Assembly (NCBI RefSeq): GCF_019703515.2
Contig: NC_059358.1
Coordinates: 50,176,594 to 50,240,593, forward strand
Length of the DNA: 64,000 nt
Source: Myxocyprinus asiaticus
Taxonomy: Eukaryota; Chordata; Actinopteri; Cypriniformes; Catostomidae
Reading direction: 5' to 3'
Below, one piece after another: positions 11,101 through 21,705 of the stretch. Under the pieces are notes generated by a model. That model saw only the letters and a program-made list of their open reading frames with translations. It searched no databases and was not told the origin of the DNA. The position numbers and the translations under genes are program-made. Each line of letters begins with the position of its first letter. Within the stretch, counting starts at the first letter, position 1.

Positions 11101-11117
11101 GAGTGACAGATAGGGAA

Positions 11118-11635
11118 TAGACAATCACAGTTATGGAAAGTTGAAAGTTAAAGTTAATGCTTCATCTCCTCCCAACGTTCCCGAAGAGAAGTCTGCAGGT
11201 GCCTCTGCGACTACTTCACTCAGAAAAGCTGTCAATCATGATGTCTAACCCCCTTTTTATAGCATCAAATAACTAATTAAAACCAAACTTATCAGAAAAA
11301 TGATCACTTGAACATACAACAACGTGATAAGAACTACCTAAAATGACAGAAACCATCTTTGAGAAAAATGTATTTGAGGTGTACTTTTAGTTTGGCTCAT
11401 GTCCCATCTGCTAACATGGAGGGGGCAAGGTTTATGACCTATACTGCAGCCAGCCACCAGGGGGCGATTGAGATGTTTTGGGGTCACTTTTGTCATCCAT
11501 CTTTGTATACAGTCTATACTGGGCCCCTGGGGGTGTAAGTGCAATAAAAAGTACACAGATGTGTTCATTTCGTCATGGACAATGAACTGTGTTGAGTCAC
11601 ATTATTGTCTGAGAATTTTCATTGTATTCCCTTTT
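11118..11635. repeat. Unassigned DNA with a teleost interspersed repeat
   Basis: The block at about 11,385-11,520 (ATGTCCCATCTGCTAACATG through ATACAGTCTATACTGG) is the complement-oriented relative of the repeat hosting the hAT element at 5,360/6,261. The remainder has no gene. Confidence 0.5.
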
Positions 11636-11647
11636 GTATACTTCCGT

Positions 11648-11908
11648 GCAAAGGCAAATGGCCGTAACTTCATTTTTGGTCGAAAATGAGTTATTGATAT
11701 TTTTTGAGACATTCAAGACCTCCTTTATCATGTGGATAAGTGTCTTGAGTCAATTTTGTTGTTTTTCCGAGAAAATTATGGGTTGTCTTAACAGTAACTT
11801 CCAAAAGCCCAGGAGAAACCAAGACAGAACTCTGTAACTCCAATTACCACTCTTTGACTTTGTTTTGGAACGCTCAAATTGAGTTACTGTGCTCTGCCTT
11901 TGTTTTTA
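11648..11908 (+). repeat. Left terminal/subterminal inverted repeat region
   Basis: Outer motif AAAGGCAAATGGCCGTAACT (11,650-11,669) and an inner motif in the opposite orientation, GAGTTACTGTGCTCTGCCTT, starting at 11,881. Both share the AAAGGCA + GTAACT core with motifs in the right end at 15,798-16,054. Confidence 0.7.
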
Positions 11909-12964
11909 CATTAAAGTTTGCCGTCTTTAAATTACGGTGTAGCCTGTGTACTGTCATACATCTGTCATTGAAGCAATCTAACACACACAATACCTGAATA
12001 AAAGTGTAGTAAACAAATATTGTGGAGTGTTTTTACTATAGCGTTTAATGATGGCCTCTCGAGGGAAAATGATGGTTGAGATGGCTTTGAAATGCCGACA
12101 TTAAGGTCAAGGTAAGAAATTGATGCATTAGACAAACGTATTAGATAGATCACAATCTACTACATTTAGCTAGCTAGCAGCCTATAGCATAAATAGGCTA
12201 CTTGGCTATCCAGTGAATAGGCTACCAAACTGTTCCATATAACAAAGCACTGTAAACAAGCAAAGACTAGATAACTTGCCAGCAATAAGTAATCGTAAAT
12301 ATTCTCAACGTTTTTTTTTCCATAATGCAGATTATTCAGTCAGTGTCAGCCTGTCAGTGACAGCTGTCAACATCAGTGTCAGTGACAGTCTGGGGCTGGG
12401 GCTGGCCACTAGTTGCATGAGTGTGGACTCGAATGCCATGACAGCGTAGCATGTAGTATGATCACACATAAAATCAGTAGTAACAGTTTGCAATTAAATC
12501 TATCCTACCTTTTCTAGTAACCTGATAAAATCCATGGCAATGAACATCATCGCAGATGTTTAATCCACAACAATCCACAAGCATTCTGATTTCTGAGCAT
12601 TATTCCTACTTGCTGGCGTTCACATCAATCCACAAGTCGATCTTTGAGGCTAAGATACTTTCATTCAATTCGATGTAAAAAGCACTTAGGCTAACTTATG
12701 TCTTGTATCCTTTTACATTAGTGAACACTGAACACAAATTGGTTTCAAAACAGTATCCAACCACATGTATAACTTTTTGTCTGGATGTCAGTTATGGTCA
12801 GATTCAGAAAAACAATTAATATAGTCACATTACTCTATATTAAAGCCTTTGAGATTGGCCAATCCAATCCACCAGTCAGAGAGCTGTGCATTGGAGCATG
12901 GTAGCTAAATTTAATCGTTGATTAACCAGCTGTGGCACTACCTTGTAGGCCTGTGGCTGTGCCC

Positions 12965-13400
12965 AATTTGTTAAAATAGACATTGATTAATCAAATAGCC
13001 TATTGGTAAAAACAAATGTTTGATGGACCTTACAATATTATTTCCTACGTTTATCGGATATATATATAAAATATTATTTCCTATTCCTATTTCCTTCCAT
13101 GCCTTATTATTATCATCATCATCATCATCATCATTATTTGCTCTATTCCTTTCAGTTCATTGTGGCGATATTCCTTGAGGTCCAGAAGCACCGCGAAAAA
13201 AAAAGAAAAAAAAAAAGATTGTTCTGGACAGTTGTAGGCATTTCCCCAGTTTGATAACATTGACATTAATTAATCAAATATTGTTCAAATATTTCATGTT
13301 CATATTCCATTTATTTTCCCATGCATGTCTCCAATTTGTTCTGTTCATTTCAGTTACTTGTGGGGATATTGATTGTGATCCAGCACCCAAATCAAAAACA
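12965..13400 (+). repeat. Diverged direct duplication around two splice acceptors
   Basis: The segment with GACATTGATTAATCAAAT at about 12,980, ending at TTCCTTTCAG then TTCATTGTGGCGATATTCC (13,148-13,177), is repeated as GACATTAATTAATCAAAT at about 13,260, ending TTCATTTCAG then TTACTTGTGGGGATATTG (13,344-13,372). Each copy has an acceptor-like polypyrimidine-CAG, suggesting a duplicated 5' exon boundary of the transposon gene. Confidence 0.55.
13106..13134 (+). repeat. (TCA)n microsatellite
   Basis: A short run of ATC/TCA triplets in the 5' part of the transposon, upstream of the gene. Confidence 0.85.
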
Positions 13401-13452
13401 TGGACAGTTCATAATAGTTGTCTAGATATTAGTTTCCCGGCGTTTGATTCCG

Positions 13453-15349
13453 ATGAGCTGTTCTGCAGCACACCGATACCACCCTTGTTGCTCTTATGGA
13501 GTTCCCCCCACTCCAGCCACAGGACCACTGCCAGCACCAGAGCCCACCCTCGCTCCAGTCGCAGCACCACTGCCAGCACCAGAGCCCACCCTCACTCCAG
13601 CCACAGCTCTACTACCAACACCAGAGCCCACCCTCGCTCCAGCCACAGCTCTACTACCAGCACCAGAGCCCACCCTCGCTCCAGCCACAGCTCTACTACC
13701 AGAGCCCACCCTCACTCCATACAAAGCCCCACCTATGAGAGATCCGTGTGGCCAGAAATGCAGAAGAAAATGCAGAGACAAATTTAGTGAGGAGAGGCGT
13801 AAGGAGATCTGGAACAGGTACAGGGACATGGAATACACAGACAGACGTGCATTCATGTTCCACAGTGTCAGCCAGCTACCAACAGCAAAATTGTGTGTGG
13901 ATGGAAAAACAAGTCGGCGTGGCAGGTCCCTTGTTTACAGGCTAAAGAATGAAGATCAGGTCCCAGAGCAGGTCTGTAAAACTTTGTTTTTGTCCACTCT
14001 GGGGTACCACCCGGCGAATGACAGCCTGGTCCTCTCTGTGATGGGGAAGGAGATAGGAAATGAGGTGATCCCAAGAGACCAAAGAGGAAGACATACACCG
14101 GCCAACAAACTGAACATGCAGCCTGTATATGAGCATATTGAATCCTTCCACCCATCAGTCAGCCACTATCGAAGGGAGCATGCCCCACATCGTCGCTACC
14201 TCCGTAGTGACATTAACATCAAGCTCATGTATGCTGATTATTTGGAAAAAGGCAACAGCTGCTCCTATGAAAGCTACCGCAAAGCTGTGAAGCATAAGAA
14301 CATCAGCTTTGCAAAGCTTGGAGAGGAGGAATGTGAGGAGTGCCTACTGCAGGATCAGCACATGAAAAATGACCATGATGGGGATGGCCATGTCATGGAC
14401 TGCTTGCAGTGCCAGAGGTGGCATGGGCATAAGGAGTCTGCCGTGCAGAGCAGGATGACATACCAGGCTGATGCAGAGAATGACTGGCCAGAGGACACAT
14501 CACTGAGGAGTGTGGACCTTCAAAAAGTAATCATGTTGCCTCATATGCCTGGTCTGAAAACATCAATCTTCACAAAGCGTATCATGGCATTCCATGAGAC
14601 TTTTGCCTCTGTAGGCAAGAAGAAAAGTAAAAAAAAACACCATCTCTATGGTCTGGAATGAGGGCACGGCAGGGCGAAGTGCAGCAGAGATCACCTCGGC
14701 CTATGTGATTGCACTAGAGAAAGAAAGGGACATATGCCACAATATCTTCTGGATGGACAACTGTTCTGCCCAAAACAAGAATTGGTGCCTGCTATCCTCC
14801 CTGGTCTGCCTTGTTAATGGTGATACCACTTCTATGGAGGATATCACTCTAAAATACTTTGAGAAGGGACACACTTTCATGAGTGCTGACAGTTTTCACC
14901 ATGGTGTCAAGCAGGAGATGAGAAATCATCCTGGAGGTGTGGTGTATGACTTTGAGGATTTTGTGAGTGTTGTGTCAAGCTCCAATTCCAGGAAGGTGGA
15001 AGTGGTCCAAATGAAGAATGCTAATGTGCTGAATTGGAAGGATGGCCACTCCAGTGTTAAGACCAAGAAGGCACCAAAGTTGGGCAAGATGTCAGTGATT
15101 CAGCTGCGACGTGGCTCCAGGAGCCTGTTCTTCAAACAAACCCATGCAGATGCTCACTTTACCGAGTTGGACTTCCTCCAGGCTAAGTTCGAGCTGAATG
15201 TACCCTCTCTCCTGAGACCACATGACCAGGGGATTGAAGAGGCAAAGAAGAAGGACATCATCAAAAATCTATGTCCTTTTATGCCCCCAAACAGGAGGGC
15301 TTTCCGGTGTTCACTGCCTGTGAGCAATGTTGTGGAGGATGACGAGTAA
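13453..15349 (+). pseudogene. Transposase-like protein (DUF7869-like), one frameshift
   Basis: Two frames, from about 13,453 to 14,661 and 14,648 to 15,349, join by removing one A from an A9 run at 14,629-14,637. The N-terminus is a proline-rich repeat (PAPEPTLAPATALL). Then come a cysteine motif CGQKCRRKC with a basic FSEERRKEIWNRYRDM helix, and a zinc-ribbon-like pair (CEEC and, about 20 residues on, CLQC before HGH). A candidate first catalytic Asp lies in SVDLQKVIMLPHMPG. The second frame has WMDNCSAQNKNW, a strong candidate for the second Asp of an RNase-H fold, then GHTFMSADSFHHG. I recall this layout from multicopy fish and insect proteins listed under DUF7869. It sits centrally between the inverted termini of the 11.6-16.1 kb element. 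A second indel near a C6 run at about 13,504 may separate it from an upstream open exon. Confidence 0.7.
13531..13730 (+). repeat. 42-bp coding minisatellite
   Basis: Four full units start at 13,531, 13,573, 13,615 and 13,657, with a partial fifth from 13,699. Each encodes 14 residues of the type PAPEPTLAPATALL. Unit length divisible by three keeps the frame open in all phases, which also explains the long shadow frames on both strands. Confidence 0.9.
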
Positions 15350-15797
15350 GAACACCATGAAACAACAAGAAATGAACAGGATTCCAAGTTCACTTACTTG
15401 TACATGATTTATTATCTCTTATTCCAATCCCATGCATTTTAAATTTGTACATGATTTGTTATATCTTTGCATTCCATTATTAATTAAATTATTTTTTCTC
15501 ATTAGAAATATGCTTATCTTGTATTTATTCATATAATTGTCACCTATCTGCAGTCAACCTGTTAGTTTTGCTGCACACCAATTGAAGATATTCTTTACCG
15601 CTATGGAGGTATGTGTCATGTCTAATGTGTTAAAAATGAAATCAGAAAACAATCAATGCACAGGATAGCAATAAGTACATGGCTATAAGTAATTGTAAAT
15701 CATCCCAAATAAATGCCATGATCACTAGATTTTATACAGGTGTTATATATAATGATTTTGTAAATGGTAATCAGCAACCAAATATTGATAATGTGGA

Positions 15798-16054
15798 AGT
15801 TACTGCCTTTTGCCTTGGCGTGACTTCTCACTTTTTGCAGACAATACAAAGGCAGAGTACAGTAACTTCAAAATAGGGGTCAAAAGTCAAGTTTGAGCTC
15901 AAGATTTTTTATGAAGATAAATTTCATTACTAAAACATCTAATTGCCAGATTTCCAGTGTCCTACCTATAATACATTTGGCTGGACAACTAAAAAACTTT
16001 AAAGTCATTTTTCTCAGTTCCACACTCTAGCGAGTTAAGGTCATTTGCCTTTGT
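15798..16054 (-). repeat. Right terminal/subterminal inverted repeat region
   Basis: Three motifs: AGTTACTGCCTTTTGCCTTG (15,798-15,817, minus orientation), AAAGGCAGAGTACAGTAACT (from about 15,848, plus orientation), and the terminal GAGTTAAGGTCATTTGCCTT (from 16,033, minus orientation). They mirror those of the left end. Confidence 0.7.
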
Positions 16055-16066
16055 AGGGCAGTATAC

Positions 16067-16966
16067 TTACAACATGTCCACATTGAGATTTTGATGGGTA
16101 ATGTGAGACCATCCAGTGAAATTCTGAAAATATTGAAGAAAAATATTGTAAACAGATTAATATGGATACAAACTGATATTATCTTTAGATTTTAGGTGAT
16201 TGTTTTTTTTACAAAATAAAAACAGAAGAACTTGCAACAACTTGTAATAAACTTGCCTTTACACGATTCAACCATTTAGATTGCTATATTCAGTAAGCAA
16301 TTAATGTAAGTGTTGCACTGAGAAGATATTTGTAATGAATTCATTATACTACAGCCTATTCATAGTTATCAGAACAGAATAAGGAGGTTGGCGACCATAA
16401 ATCCAAATAGCCATTTGGAGTGGACTTGTCTGTTTATTTCATTCTATAACTAGGCCTCTGGGCTGTGGAACAAGAACAAGAAATACAGTGTTGAGAGTAC
16501 ACAAAGACAACAATTTCAACAACCAGTACACATGGTGACAATACAGTGTGCAATTAATTAGACAAGGCAGATGTGCCTTGCGGTAAGACAAAGTACAGAC
16601 AGTGAATGTATGGTGCAAAGTTAAAAAAAATCATGAAATACAAAGAATTACAATATAGAAGACCTGCTTGGTAAAATCATTATATCAAAATGCCCTCTTC
16701 AATCTCAACTTCTTGCTCTTCCTCCTCCTCAAAGGCTGGACAACATGTTCTTGCTTCTCGTGCAGTACAGGATCCATTTTGTACCAGGTTTTGAAAGAAC
16801 AGCCAGCTGTGTTACAAATGTGGTCAGTCTTGAGTTTTGAAAATGTAACTTACTTGGTAAAATTGCACCAATTAACAAAACCGTAAGTTTGTCCACTATC
16901 CAAATAAAATAAACCTTAACAAGCCCATCTGGTAAAGTGAATCATGGTCTATGTAAAGGGATAACA
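16067..16966. other. Unassigned AT-rich DNA
   Basis: About 900 bp with no coding frame worth reporting and no recognised repeat. Confidence 0.4.
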
Positions 16967-17138
16967 AAAGGGATAGTTCACCCAACAATGAAAATTCTCT
17001 CACCATTTACTCATCCTCATGCCATCCCAGATGTGCATGACTTTCTCTCTTCTGCTGAACACAAATGAAGATTTGTTAAGCTCCAAAATGCACTTAATGA
17101 TAAGAGAATTTGAACTTTTGGGTGAACTATCCCTTTAA
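16967..17138. mobile_element. Angel-like MITE
   Basis: Terminal inverted repeats AAAGGGATAGTTCACCCA on the left and TTGGGTGAACTATCCCTTT on the right, with TTAA overlapping the right end. Internal words (CATTTACTCATCCTCATGCC, TTCTGCTGAACACAAATGAA) match the cyprinid MITE I know as Angel. It is about 170 bp, has no coding capacity, and can fold into a hairpin. The left TTAA has decayed. Confidence 0.8.
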
Positions 17139-17857
17139 GAGGTTTAGGGGTTTTATAGCTTGTGTTTTTGTGGCACAGGTAGTTAGGAAAACAGAGTTCT
17201 CAAATTATTGCAAGCAATTTTACAATTTGTGTGTGAAGGAGAACCTTTCACCTGTTTTAAATTAACTTTGTTTCATTGTTTTTGATATGTCCTTATTTCA
17301 CATTGTATGTATGGTTTTCTTTATTTGGCTTACATTTACATTTTATTCATTTAGGTTTAATTGGTTTTGTTATTGTAACAAAGCTTCAGCTGTGTAATTT
17401 ATTTTTTTAAAAGACCATGTGCTCTAAGAGAGAGGAAAAGCAAGCAAGATGGTTGCAAGTATGCAGCAGACTGTGTCAGTCTTTTTAATAAAGCCACTAT
17501 TTATTTATCACAAGCCTCTGTTTTAGTGAAGGAGTAAAGTGTACAGCTGGCATTTTTACTTCACAGTGTGTTATGAAGAAGCCAATGTGTTGTTAAACTA
17601 ATGTTCGTATGATTTCTAACCAGTGTCATTCAGAGACTGTACTTACAATGGCTTACATTTAAAATAAGTTTGAACTTACTTGACTTACATTGTTGATGTA
17701 CTGTCATGATGTATCATGAATACGCATTTTTTAATTAATTTGTATTATAATAAAAAATTAATAAGAATACGTATTGTTTTTGACGTTCATCCAGCTGCTG
17801 ACTGGATATGTCTGTCTCCTAAAGATGCATTTAAAGAGAGTCCTATCTATCTATCTA
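17139..17857. other. Unassigned AT-rich DNA
   Basis: No gene or named repeat recognised. It ends in a short (CTAT)n run at about 17,843-17,857 into which Tc1 copy 1 inserted. Confidence 0.4.
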
Positions 17858-19105
17858 CACTATATTGCCAAAAGTATTCGCTCACCCATCCAAATAATTG
17901 AATTCAGATGTTCCAATCACTTCCATGGCCACAGGTGTATAAAATGAAGCACCTAGGCATGCAGACTGCTTCTACAAACATTTGTGAAAGAATGGGCCGC
18001 TCTCAGGAGCTCAGTGAATTCCAGCGTGGTACTGTGATAGGATGCCACCTGTGCAACAAGTCCAGTCGTGAATTTTCCTCACTACTAAATATTCCACAGT
18101 CAACTGTCAGTGGTATTATAACAAAGTGGAAGTGATTGGGAATGACAGCAACTCAGCCACGAAGTGGTAGGCCACGTAAAATGACAGAGCGGGGTCAGCG
18201 GATGCTGAGGCGCATAGTGCACAGAGGTTGCCAACTTTCTGCAGAGTCAGTCGCTACAGACCTCCAAAGTTCATGTGGCCTTCAGATTAGCTCAAGAACA
18301 GTGCGTAGAGAGCTTCATGGAATGGGTTTCCATGGCCGAGCAGCTACATCCAAGCCATACATCACCAAGTGCAATGCAAAGCATCGAATGCAGTGGTGTA
18401 AAGCACGCCGCCACTGGACTCTAGAGCAGTGGAGACGCGTTCTCTGGAGTGACAAATCACGCTTCTCCATCTGGCAATCTGATGGACGAGTCTGGGTTTG
18501 GCAGTTGCCAGGAGAACGGTACTTGTCTGACTGCATTGTGCCAACTGTGAAGTTTGGTGGAGGGGGGATTATGGTGTGGGGTTGTTTTTCAGGAGCTGGG
18601 CTTGGCCCCTTAGTTCCAGTGAAAGGAACTCTGAATGCTTCAGCATACCAAGAGATTTTGGACAATTCCATGCTCCCAACTTTGTGGGAACAGTTTGGGG
18701 ATGGCCCCTTCCTGTTCCAACATGACTGCGCACCAGTGCACAAAGCAAGGTCCATAAAGACATGGATGAGCGAGTTTGGTGTGGAAGAACTTGACTGGCC
18801 TGCACAGAGTCCTGACCTCAACCCGATAGAGCACCTTTGGGATGAATTAGAGCGAAGACTGCGAGCCAGGCCTTCTCGTCCAACATCAGTGTCTGACCTC
18901 ACAAATGCGCTTCTGGAAGAATGGTCAAACATTCCCATAAACACACTCCTAAACCTTGTGGAAAGCCTTCCCAGAAGAGTTCAAGCTGTTATAGCTGCAA
19001 AGGGTGGGCCGACGTCATATTAAACCCTATGGATTAAGAATGGAATGTCACTTAAGTTCATATGCGTCTAAAGGCAGATGAGCGAATACTTTTGGCAATA
19101 TAGTG
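17858..19105 (+). mobile_element. Tc1-like element, copy 1
   Basis: A full-length 1,248-bp element with perfect 27-bp inverted termini starting CACTATATTGCCAAAAGTAT and TA dinucleotides on both sides (17,856-57 and 19,106-07), the canonical Tc1/mariner target. It is closely related to copies at 36,955 and 48,665. The family resembles the Passport-like Tc1 group, but that name is from memory. Confidence 0.96.
17992..19023 (+). pseudogene. Tc1 transposase with one nonsense codon
   Basis: The usual start [11 protein letters not shown] lies at 17,992. The paired HTH DNA-binding domain follows ([14 protein letters not shown]), then TGA at 18,133-18,135 where copy 2 has CGA (Arg). The frame resumes with the GRPRK AT-hook-like motif and runs to a TAA at 19,021. 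All three DD34E positions are intact: Asp in LWSDKSRF, Asp in FQHDCAPVH, Glu in DLNPIEHLW. The residue after the first Asp is Lys instead of Glu in copy 2. One stop is the only truncating change, so this copy is recently dead. Confidence 0.93.
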
Positions 19106-19107
19106 TA

Positions 19108-19362
19108 TATCTATAAATGTGGTGTACAAGGAAAAGGAAAACAAAGCTTCATAGAGAGAATGCATTTTTAAAATACATTTATTTGTCTTATACAAAAAAA
19201 TAAAATAAAAAAAAATAAAAAAAACAGGGTTCTCTAAAAAAAAAAAGCAGATTATCATCATTAAAAGAATTAACACTGAGTTAGGGTAATTTGGACATGA
19301 TCCTCAGGTTCCCAGGTGGGAGGCCATGTCTTCTTGCTGATAAAGAAGAAGAACAAGATAAA
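19108..19362. other. Unassigned A-rich DNA
   Basis: A/T homopolymer-rich spacer between Tc1 copy 1 and the family C repeat, with no gene. Confidence 0.4.
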
Positions 19363-21704
19363 ATATAGCTACGAGCAGCAATTAACGAGGTTCAAGCGGT
19401 TTAAGGCCTTTAAGCACATGCGTAAAAAGGTATTATGTTTTATTTAGCAAGCATGTAACCACCTAGATCATAGATGGAATAGACCATTTACAGCCAATAC
19501 AGGCAATTTACTAAGGAAATACATGGTTTTTAAAGCTTTTTAAATCTCATAGCGCCACCTATGGTCCGATCTCCATAAAAGTCTGCATGCTTGTTTAGAA
19601 TCATATGTCGCATGTACATAATTTCGTGAAGTTCTGAGTTTTTGTTTAGGAATTATGGGCTTATTTGTACACTTGACCATGCCCATTTTCTAAATGACAC
19701 CGTTATAGCTACCCAAAGAATATATAATTATTGACCTAGAGAGTCCAGAGAATTGTACTGCATTGGTTTTATTGAGTTTGAGCGAAAAACCTAGGACTAG
19801 TTCGCAAAAGTATGTTTTTTACATAATCGTGAATATTTAATGAACGATTTGATTGACAGCAGTGGTTCTTGAGGCAAAGTTGAGGAGATCTAACATATGA
19901 TATGCATATTGTGTGTATGTGTGACACTCAGCATGATGACTGAGGCGTAAAACTTGTTAGCGCCACTCGGTGTCCGATTTCTTTCAAATTTCTCACAGAC
20001 CTCTAGGGCCAGGAGTCAAATAGGCCCACCGAGTTTTGTGCCGATCAGCCTCCTTTAACCTTGTCTAATAGGTGCTCAAATTTCATTGGCCGATGGCGGC
20101 CATGTTTTTTGAGATACGCCAATGTCCTCATAGATATTCATGACACCTGCAAAGGACAAAGACACTGCATGCCGATTTTCAACTCAATCAGACTAATGGT
20201 TGCGTAGTTAGAGGTGTTTTCATGTTTTTTTTTCCTGTTATAGCACCACCAAGTGGCCAAACTCCGCGTTTTTTTTTTTACCGTGACCTCAGATTGAGCT
20301 CATACACATGTGTACCTAGTTTTGTGAAAATATATAATTTCATTCGGGCGTTATAGCCATTTTAGTAAAAATGTCCCGCCCTTTTCGAACGTTTTGGCAC
20401 CCCTTAGCGACCATGAGTCGAAATTTCAACTTTTTTGATAATTATTGATAATCAGACTCCAGAGTATATTTCTGCACTGGATTGGTTCCAATCGGGTGAA
20501 AAACCTAGGACTAGTTTGCAAAAGTAGGTTTTTAACATTATCTGAAATATGTACAGAACGGTTTGACAGACACCTATGCTTCCTGAGGCAAAGTTGTTTA
20601 GAATGAGAAGAGCTATCAGGTGATATATACTACTTCTGTTTTTTCACAACACTGCATTATATACAACCATTAACACCTACAAAAATCGTGATAGCACCAC
20701 CTAGTGGCCGATTTTTTTAAAACTTTGCACAACCCTCTCAGACCAAGAGTCAAATAGGACCAACAAGTTTCATTCCGATCGGTCATTGTTAACCTTGTGT
20801 AATAGCTGCTGAAATTTGATTGGCCAATGGCGGCCATGTTTTTCAACATACATGAATGTCCATATAGACAATGATGGCAGCTGAGACAAAGACAATGTAT
20901 ACATATTTTGAAGTCAATGGGATTAACGGTTTCATAGTTACAGCCAATTTCATGTTTTTTGGTATTATAGCGCCACCATATGGCAAAACCGCACCAACTT
21001 TTCTGGGCGACCAAAGATTGACCTCTTACATAAGCATGCCAAGTTTGATGAAGATATCTCATTTCCTTCAAGAGTTATAGCCATTTACGTAAAATTGGCC
21101 ACTCCTACTTCCGATGTTTTCACATACCGTTGCTAGTTCGAGTCGAAAGTTCAAACTTTTTTTGATAACTTTTGATAGTGAGACTCCATAGAATCGTTTG
21201 GCACTGGTTTGATCTCGATCGGACAAAAAACCTAGGACTAGTTCGCAAAAGTAGGTTTTATTAAAAATCCAAGATGGCGGAAAATGTTTATAGGTGGAAA
21301 TGAAATCGGAGATATACGTTTTGTTTGGTTTGAGCCAAGGATTCCAATGTTATAAAGCACTTGAGTCTACAACAAACGGTCTAGGAGTTATGAGCAGTTT
21401 TGCGTTTTTGATCGCTGTAGCGCCCCCTATTGACCGATTTGGCCGAGTCCATGTTTTAGAGTAGCGAGCAATACTACTACCATCTGACCAAGTTTCAAGT
21501 CTCTAGGCCTTACGGTTTGCTCTGCCCGATCAGTTTAATGGCGGAATAACAATAATAATAATAACAAAAATCTTAACAAGTACAATAGGGTTTAATAAAC
21601 ATCGTAACAATTACAATAGGGTTTCAGCGCTAAGCGCTTGAACCCCTAATAAAAATCTTAACAATTACAATAGGGTTTCAGCGTTAAGCACTTGAACCCC
21701 TAAA
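19363..21704. repeat. Family C non-coding repeat, long variant (C1)
   Basis: Begins ATATAGCTACGAGCAGCAAT and ends with GCGCTAAGCGCTTGAACCCC then TAATAA (21,650), with the end duplicated to 21,701. The body holds a direct repeat of about 715-725 bp, seen as the word AACCTAGGACTAGTT-GCAAAAGTA at 19,789, 20,503 and 21,230 and as matching TGGCGGCCATGTTTTT blocks. It is non-coding. Related copies elsewhere start ATAGCTGCAAGCAGC and end GTGCTTGGGCCCTAATAA. I recognise it as a widespread cyprinid family but cannot name the superfamily. Confidence 0.75.
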
Positions 21705-21705
21705 A

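Larger units (their letters stand above)
6665..11117 (-). mobile_element. DIRS1-like retrotransposon, internally deleted
   Basis: A 4.45-kb minus-strand element with DIRS architecture: inverted terminal repeats (about 6,705-6,866 and 10,932-11,100), an internal complementary region (about 6,953-7,045), gag, an RNase H fragment, then a tyrosine recombinase. It has no integrase and makes no target duplication, as expected when a tyrosine recombinase inserts a circular intermediate. The reverse transcriptase is missing between gag and RNase H. A second copy at 53,873 shares the same outer borders (GTCCTGGTTACTTTC and GATAGGGAA). Confidence 0.92.
11642..16060 (+). mobile_element. Unclassified DNA transposon with GTATAC target duplication
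   Basis: Terminal inverted sequences begin TTCCGTGCAAAGGCAAATGG on the left and, on the complement of the right end, TGCCCTACAAAGGCAAATGA. Identical palindromic GTATAC hexamers flank the unit (11,636-11,641 and 16,061-16,066). Because the hexamer is palindromic, a 4-bp TATA duplication is also possible. Subterminal AAAGGCA...GTAACT motifs recur in both orientations. It encloses a transposase-like gene at 13,453-15,349. The superfamily is not established; IS3EU is one candidate because 6-bp duplications are reported for it, but I recall that without being able to check. Confidence 0.7.

Noticed and set aside
13494..13856. 120-codon minus-strand frame and a 178-codon plus frame over the proline-rich repeat
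   Set aside because: The 42-bp unit keeps several frames open at once; only the PAPEPTLAP frame joins the conserved transposase downstream. The 178-codon frame may contain a true upstream exon, but its repeat part is a shadow.
18315..18944. 209-codon minus-strand frame overlapping Tc1 copy 1 (also 37,412-38,035 and 48,709-49,482 for the other copies)
   Set aside because: It is the antisense of the transposase in all three copies; its openness follows from the codon composition of the true frame.
20670..21080. Frames of 133 and 69 codons on opposite strands in family C
   Set aside because: They fall inside a non-coding repeat whose paralogous copies do not keep these frames.
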